NCBI RefSeq assembly: GCF_024679095.1 | Contig: NW_026111831.1 | Location: forward strand, 992,001 to 1,056,000 | Source: Eriocheir sinensis | Lineage: Eukaryota > Arthropoda > Malacostraca > Decapoda > Varunidae | Direction: 5' to 3' | Length of the DNA: 64,000 bases | In this document: in pieces, positions 57,268 through 64,000 of the stretch | How positions within the stretch are numbered: position 1 is the stretch's first letter | How the letters are laid out: every line of letters starts with the position of its first letter | Made by a program: the position numbers and the translations under genes | Notes under the pieces: generated by a model | Told to the model about the DNA's origin: nothing | What the model saw: the letters and a program-made list of their open reading frames with translations, nothing else | Databases searched by the model: none

Positions 57268-57666
57268 GTGTAATTGTTAGTGTTGGTGTGTTGTGGTGAC
57301 AAGTGAGTGTGTATTTGTTTTTTGAATGAGTCTATTGTACCAGTCTAAAATCTGTTGAGGGAGGCTGTTCCAGTCACGTATGGTGCGTGGAAAGTATGAG
57401 TGCTTGTATGCGTCAGTGTTAGTGTGATATGTTTGGTATTTATGGATGTGTGTGTTTCGTGTACGTCGACTGTTTGCGTTGCGTAAGTATGTTTGTGGAT
57501 CAATGTCAATGTGAGTGTTTGTGATCTTGTACATAAGTGTAAGTCTGTGTGCTTGTCTGCGTATGTGAAGAGGGTCCATGTTTACCTGTTGTTTGATCCG
57601 TGTTGTGATTCCAGGCGTTGGAGTGTAACTGTTTGTAATGAACCTTGCCGCCTTGGTGTTGATTTG

Positions 57667-58247
57667 GGTTAAGATTCGTTTTAGGTCCGTGCCAGTATCT
57701 CATAATCTACTTTATGAAACATCAGTATCTCTTCATATATCTTTTCTTCAAACCTTCAACAGTCATGGAAACGCTTTGAGAATCCAATTCAAGGACTTTT
57801 TTTTTACTCTTGAAAATATGGGATAATGTTTACGAAAGCGCGTCGCCTCCTCTGCTGGCCGCGGCGCCACTGCAGCGGGTGTTGCGAGAAATACCTCCTC
57901 GGTGAAATAAGTCACATATCCATGAGGGGGGGGTCCTGGTTAGAAGGGGGGCCGTTAGTAGGTCGTAAAGTTCGGTTGGAGTAGTTTAAATATGCTCCCC
58001 AACCCTAAGCCCTCTGCGAGCTATTTTGTTGCTGCGGCGGCTGCAGTGTCGCCGCGGCCAGCAGAGGAGGCGACGCGCTTTCGTAAACATTATCCCATAT
58101 TTTCAAGAGTAAAAAAAAAGTCCTTGAATTGGATTTTCAAAGCGTTTCCATGACTTGAAGGTTTGTAGAAAAGATATATGAAGAGATACTGATGTTTCAT
58201 AAAGTAGATTATGAGATACTGGCACGGACCTAATACGAATCTTTACC
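57667..58247. mobile_element. Foldback element with 8-bp TSD in LINE-A
   Basis: TTGATTTG at 57659-57666 and 58248-58255; ends GGTTAAGATTCG and, inverted, GGTAAAGATTCG. Arms about 210 bp. The internal block is shared with 16902-17602. Confidence 0.85.
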
Positions 58248-58389
58248 TTGATTTGTTCTAACCTGTCAATGTTTCTGTGTGTGTAAGGATCCCACACCGG
58301 GGAGCAGTATTCCAGTGTTGGTCTCACAAGTGTGTCATAAGCGATGTGTTTAATGTCAGGAATAAGGTTTTCTGTTATCGTGCCCAGGT

Positions 58390-58394
58390 ATGGT

Positions 58395-58440
<46 letters not shown>
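58390..58440. repeat. (CA)n microsatellite
   Basis: About 22 AC units at the end of the antisense LINE-A. Confidence 0.9.
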
Positions 58441-58442
<2 letters not shown>

Positions 58443-58504
58443 CTCGCCCCGGGCACGGAGTCTTGGGGTCACCACTGGACGGAGGCTGCTGTGTGGAGTG
58501 CTGA

Positions 58505-58685
58505 CTCTGACGGCGGCACCAGCACCAGCAGGAGTCAGCAGCAGCACCACCAGCAGCAGCAGGAGTCAGCACCGGCAGTAAAGAGTCAGCAGGGGCAGCA
58601 GAAGAAACAGGAGTCAGCAGCAGCGTGTTTGCTCTTGCTGTACAGTGACCCGTTGGAGAGTCAGCCTTCATATCGGCACAACCTG
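58505..58685. repeat. CAG-rich repeat, second copy
   Basis: Same text as the palindrome spacer at 23598-23805, including GTACAGTGACCCGTTGGAG and GTCAGCCTTCATATCG. Confidence 0.8.
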
Positions 58686-59510
<825 letters not shown>

Positions 59511-59639
59511 TACGTGTGTGTGTAGCAAATATATCCAGTGCTTCAAATACAAGCAAAGCATACAACATTCTATGATTACTACAATGCCTTTGAAACATGC
59601 TCTTAGCTGAGTAAAAATATCATACTGCCACATAATGGC

Positions 59640-60499
59640 AAGCAGCATTGTGCACTGTTTGGCAGGGCAGATAACAAAAGCTAAGCATTACAACTGAAAT
59701 AAACAATGGCAGACACCCAAAGCTTGTTAACTGGACATGATCTGATTTATAACTGAAATAAACAATGGCAGACACCCAAAGCTTGTTAACTGGACATGAT
59801 CTGATTTATAACTGAAATAAACAATGGCAGACACCCAAAGCTTGTTAACTGAGCATGATCTGATTTATAACAGGCAAAATCTACTATGGTGTATTACATG
59901 CAATAACAACTGTATAAAAGTTGCAAGGCACATCAATATAAAAGCATCATAAGGCATGCTGACATACATGATGGAGGATATCAAGAAGGTCTTAAATGGA
60001 ATGCAATAACTTGGTGGTCCTGGGAGACAGCTGGGCATGGAAGTAAAAATGGAATGTAGGACACAGTATGATCTCACAAGCTCTGACCTTGGCATTAGCC
60101 AGTGTCCTGAAGATATTAAGCTCAGTAGGCACAACTATGCAGTGGAGGCACATATTATGATGAAAGCAAATGAGACAAAAATCGGCAACTAATAGTGTAA
60201 GAAAATAGCAGGAAAGTTATGCTGCAGTATGTGACATACCAAATTACAGGGCAGAGAGTGATTTGTTTTTCAAGGGCTACATCAGTAAACAAGTAGCATT
60301 TATTGCAGGAACAGTAAAACAATATTTGTTTTTTAGCACACATTAAAGTTGGATGTAACAAAATCATTTGAAATGAAACTCCTTAAACTAGCCAATTCAA
60401 CAAACCACTCTGTCTCCCCCCAAAAATAAGCATTATTTTTCACAAGGTTTACAAGGCATTAGTCAAGAATATCAACTGGCATTATATTTTGTCAAAAAA

Positions 60500-60530
<31 letters not shown>

Positions 60531-60557
60531 AAATAAAATAAATAAATAAATATATAT

Positions 60558-60629
<72 letters not shown>

Positions 60630-61220
60630 CTATGTGATTATATCATATAAAGCAGAAAAAATCATAACATGCTATAGTACAAACACGATTACTCCTGGAC
60701 GCCACATCAATGATGCCAGCCATGTGATGAAATTATATGCTGTATTTCACATCATGAAACCCATGCAGCCAAGTGTCACTGCAGCACATATTAGGTAAGG
60801 CAGACACCAAAAGCTTGTTACCTGAACAAGATAAATTATAACAGGCAAAATCCACAATAAAGCATTGCATACTGTTTGGCAGGGCAGAGAACAAAAGTTT
60901 CCAAGCATTACACCTGAAATAAACAATGGCAGACATCCAAAGCTTGTGAGCTGAACAAGATCTGATTTATAACAGGCAAAACCAGCAATGGTGCGTTACA
61001 TGCAATATCTGGCAGGGCAGATAAATAATTCCTTGCATTACAACTGGAAAGAAAGTGGCAGACATCCAAAGCTTTGTTAAATGAACAAGATCTGACTTAT
61101 AACAGGCAAAACCAACAATGGTGTATTATTTGCAATATTTAGCAAAGTATATGAAAAAAATTTCTTGGCATAACAAAAGCAACACCAAATAATGGCAAAC
61201 ATCCAAAGAGTGGTGGCATG
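59640..61220. repeat. 59-bp tandem repeats and longer degenerate units
   Basis: Three exact-length 59-bp units start near 59698 (AATAAACAATGGCAGACACC). Longer diverged versions at about 59880, 60790-60990 and 60990-61210 combine the same text with GTTTGGCAGGGCAGA and TTATAACAGGCAAAA. A (TA)n and AAATA block (60498-60626) interrupts them. They lie just downstream of the P-like transposase and may be its 3' subterminal repeats. Confidence 0.8.
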
Positions 61221-61610
61221 GTGATAATTTCTGAAAACAAAATAACATCAAAATCAATTAATAAATTTATTATACCAATTAATACCAAAAACATTTGTTC
61301 AACATGCTGCAAGAAATTAGGGAGCAGACCTCATGCACATGCAGGATAGATTTTCAGCTTCAGAGATAGGCAAAGCAGGCAATATATGATTATTATGTTG
61401 CAATAGACAATGAAAAAGCATTGATGCATTAAGCTAGAAAAAAATCACTTGAAGAAAACATAAGGCACAAAAACCCATCCCCAGCTGGCGTACATGCACA
61501 CCATTCTGTTACAATCATGCACACTATCAATCCTGAAGTCTGAAATATTATGCTGTAAAAGAAACTTATAAATATCATGAGTAAATTTATATCCCTAATT
61601 ATTATTATTA

Positions 61611-63668
61611 CTAATGCTGCAATTTAATTAATTTCCTATTTTTTTTCATTTTGGGATGGGTCTGCTCCCTATTCCTCCATTTTAGTTTGTAGTATATCCT
61701 TAATTTTATGTAGATGAGGTGAATGTTTTCAGTTAGCTGGGTGGAACACAGGTGCAGAGGACTTAGAAATTCATGATTATTTAATTTAGACAAGAGCATT
61801 TGGGAGACTCTAGTGCCCAACATTGCCTTCTCCAGTGTTGCCTGGAGAATGGCTTCAACTTCATGAAAGTGTTTAAAAACACTATCACTGGGCACAGAGA
61901 GTCCCCCAAATGGAATATCTGGATTGTTAGAAAATTCTTTAAAATAACAAAATAAATTTCTGTTGTCATGTTTTTGTTTTACATCCAACAGATGCTCCCT
62001 GCAATGTTGACAATTATGTTTTTTCAAAAAATTTTTACAAGTCCAGCCAACTACATAAAACAAAGCATTGACCTCAGCAGGTGGCATGCTTGCTACTGAC
62101 TCCTCATTGTCCGAGTCAGTATCTGAAGGGGGCAAATCTGCATCACAGTTTGAGGTTACGTCAAGGAAGTATGACTCATCCGCCTCACAGTTACTTGTCT
62201 GGGGAACTTGTGAATAATAATTGGTCATTACTGACTTGAGGCCCTTCATAAAATTGTAGGCAGTGGGATGGTCACAGTTCCCAAATCTAACCCTCAGTCT
62301 GGCAAACAGATTTTCAAGACAGTCCTGATTTAATCGCCGAGTGAGGAGGTACTTTACTTGATAACTCTGCAGATCTTGCCACAGAGCATCAAGTGCTGTC
62401 AAGTTGATGAGCCAGCCATTTACACAGTGAATGCGTACATGAGGTGGAGCACAGACCTTTAATGACAACAAGTAATCTTTAGTCTCTTTTATGATTTTCA
62501 TATGACATGAATTTGAAGTAATGGCAGTAAGGGCATCTTTATAATTATAAATGGATGAACTATTGAAACAATCAAACAAAATGTCCACCTTATCTATGAA
62601 TTCTGCAGTATAGATGGCTTTCTGTGGTAGCATTCCTGATGTTGAATGAACGAAAATTCCTGCCGCCACAGTATGACTCATCACTTGGGCAGCAAGATTG
62701 ACACGCAGTTGTGAAAAGCCTTCACCACACATATGTTTGCTGCTCAATTTAGGAGCAAGTCTAATACTTTGTTGCTGATCTTTTTCAAAAAACTTTTTTA
62801 TGTGATCCCATGAAATTTTATTTTCTCCAATTTTAATATCATATTTGAGAAGTGTGTTCCTCAGGCTTTTCAAAAGATGTGGAGAATCAAAAAAAAAGTG
62901 AACCTTCTCACCATCGACTGTAAAGGAAGGATTTTCAGTTGTCATGCCAAGAGTCTGGAACAAGGAACGATGCACTCCTCTTGATCACAAACTGTAAACA
63001 TAACTCTGTGTCCCGTGTCCTTGACTTTTTTATTGCTGTTTCATACAGTTCCCTGATTTTACAAGTTTTAATCCTCCCGAATAAAAAGAAACATCCTAAA
63101 ACAAGTTTCCATTTTTTCAATAAACCCTTAACCATGAACACGAGTGCATGATTTGCTGGTTTCAAACTCTTCCCATGCTCTCCGAAATCCTCCCTTCCTA
63201 TGATAGAATCAGAGGCTTTGTCAAAATGCAATGATTCTTTAATACTCATGGCATCAAATGAAATCCCACAAAGTGTCTCTTCTTTTGACAAAGCCTGTGC
63301 TCTTTTCTTCAGGGCTGTCAGAGTCTGTTTGCTCCAGCCAACATTTAGGGAAATACCCCTGAGCCATGAGTGAAGTGTTGAAACTGAAGGCAAATGAAAT
63401 ACTGTGCTGAGAAATCGATAAGCCTTTGGACTTTGATAGTACAAGGCCAGAGCAAACCTCCTCTCTTGTACCCCATATCTCCTACCAGGCTTAGATCTTG
63501 CAGCATGTTGAACCTGTCCTTTGAAAAAATCCACCACTCTTGGATCTAGGAAATTGCTGGCTTTGGCCAAAAACTGCCCAGGAGTGGTAATGGCCTGAAC
63601 TTTGAGCTGCCTCACCTGCCGGCGCAGAAGGCAGACCGTCTTCTGCAACAATTGCAGTTTTGATGTCT
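61611..63668 (-). pseudogene. THAP9/P-element-type transposase, frameshifted
   Basis: Body of a P-superfamily transposase. The upstream half (63668 to about 63020) begins after an acceptor (GCATTTTCAG) with a leucine-rich coiled coil (LQLLQKTVCLLRRQVRQLK), then LPSVSTLHSWLRGI, the first catalytic aspartate in GISFDAMSIKESL, and NHALVFMVKGLLKKWK. The downstream half (62975-61611) has VHFFFDSPHLLKSLRNTLLK, then QDCLENLFARLRVRFGNCDH with the expected catalytic Glu. Between them the segment holding the second Asp (VMFTVCDQ) lies in a third frame: one base seems missing in an A6 run near 63030 and two extra bases lie near 62985. The THAP DNA-binding exon is not in the window and should lie beyond 64000. 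The C-terminus is Lys-rich. Confidence 0.85.
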
Positions 63669-63689
63669 CTGAAAATGCATACACCAATA

Positions 63690-64000
63690 TTAAAAGTTAA
63701 ATTTCACAGCACTCTTCTCACAATTCTAAATAATAAAATATGTGCATGTTAATGCATTATTATTGCTATTAGGACAGTGAATCCAAGCAATGACATTTTA
63801 TCTGCACGCCAGCTTAGACTGGAAAGGCTTTAGTTAGATTACCTGACAAGAGTAGTATTTCCAGATGGGGGAGAGGGTACAACTGAAGACTTGACAGAAA
63901 TAATATCAAGATCTACAAGCACTGATTATCCATATACATCTCTGGTGTTCAATCTCTACTGAAACATACATCAAAATGGTGCCACACTAAAAATCTAAAA
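63690..64000. other. Probable intron of the P-like transposase
   Basis: AT-rich, no THAP-type C2CH exon found up to the window end. Confidence 0.4.

Larger units (their letters stand above)
55925..58440 (-). mobile_element. Antisense LINE-A copy split by three insertions
   Basis: Minus-strand order: LIPDIKHIAYDTLVRPTLEY (58438-58256), insertion, C-terminal domain with DPLHIRRQAHRLTLMYKIT (57658-57268), insertion, 3' UTR (56724-56703), insertion, 3' UTR end and GATCCAGAT tail (56039-55925). Each junction agrees with the uninterrupted LINE-A at 13.2-16.9 kb. Confidence 0.85.

Overview
The window is animal nuclear DNA. It has spliced genes with consensus introns, very high microsatellite content, tRNA-derived SINEs, a Penelope-like element, several LINE lineages and many DNA-transposon remnants. 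This repeat mixture (long TA, TC, GA and AGT tracts, LINE tails ending in ACTAGGTAAATAC units, tRNA SINEs) looks like a decapod crustacean, probably a crab. That is inference from memory of such genomes, not a database match.

Three kinds of host-type or transposase-derived genes stand out. (1) A complete UDP-glycosyltransferase gene on the minus strand (39349 to 27088) can be assembled from ten exons. All phases and splice sites agree and the product is 510 aa with signal peptide, UGT signature, C-terminal membrane helix and lysine-rich tail. (2) Two C2H2 zinc-finger genes (392-1498 and 50663-51730, both minus) lie in a direct segmental duplication about 50 kb apart. Their flanks are nearly identical but their fingers differ at the DNA-contact positions. 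(3) A THAP9/P-element-type transposase body (61611-63668, minus) carries frameshifts.

Layout. 0-2 kb: zinc-finger copy 1. 2-5.2 kb: Penelope-like element between two (TA)n tracts. 5.4-10.4 kb: TTAA-flanked piggyBac-like elements, one nested in another, plus a SINE. 10.4-13.2 kb: 28-bp minisatellite, antisense LINE and a long (TC)n. 13.2-16.9 kb: a sense LINE split by a TTAA element. 16.9-18.1 kb: an antisense LINE split by an 8-bp-TSD foldback element and an inverted SINE dimer. 19.87-27.68 kb: a large inverted duplication (arms about 3.7 kb, spacer 356 bp), each arm with a Harbinger transposase, a LINE fragment and the last UGT exon. 27.1-39.4 kb: the UGT gene, with a Tigger-like element, two MITEs and a SINE in its introns. 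39.4-50.2 kb: LINE and SINE fragments and an 80-bp minisatellite. 50.3-52 kb: zinc-finger copy 2. 52-59 kb: heavily nested repeats. 59-64 kb: tandem repeats and the P-like transposase.

The most notable structure is the large inverted duplication, whose outer breakpoint falls inside UGT exon 9 and whose inner breakpoint falls inside a tRNA SINE. The rest of the window is a stratified record of insertions, and several host sequences can be rejoined exactly across target-site duplications. I saw no rRNA, functional tRNA or CRISPR array.
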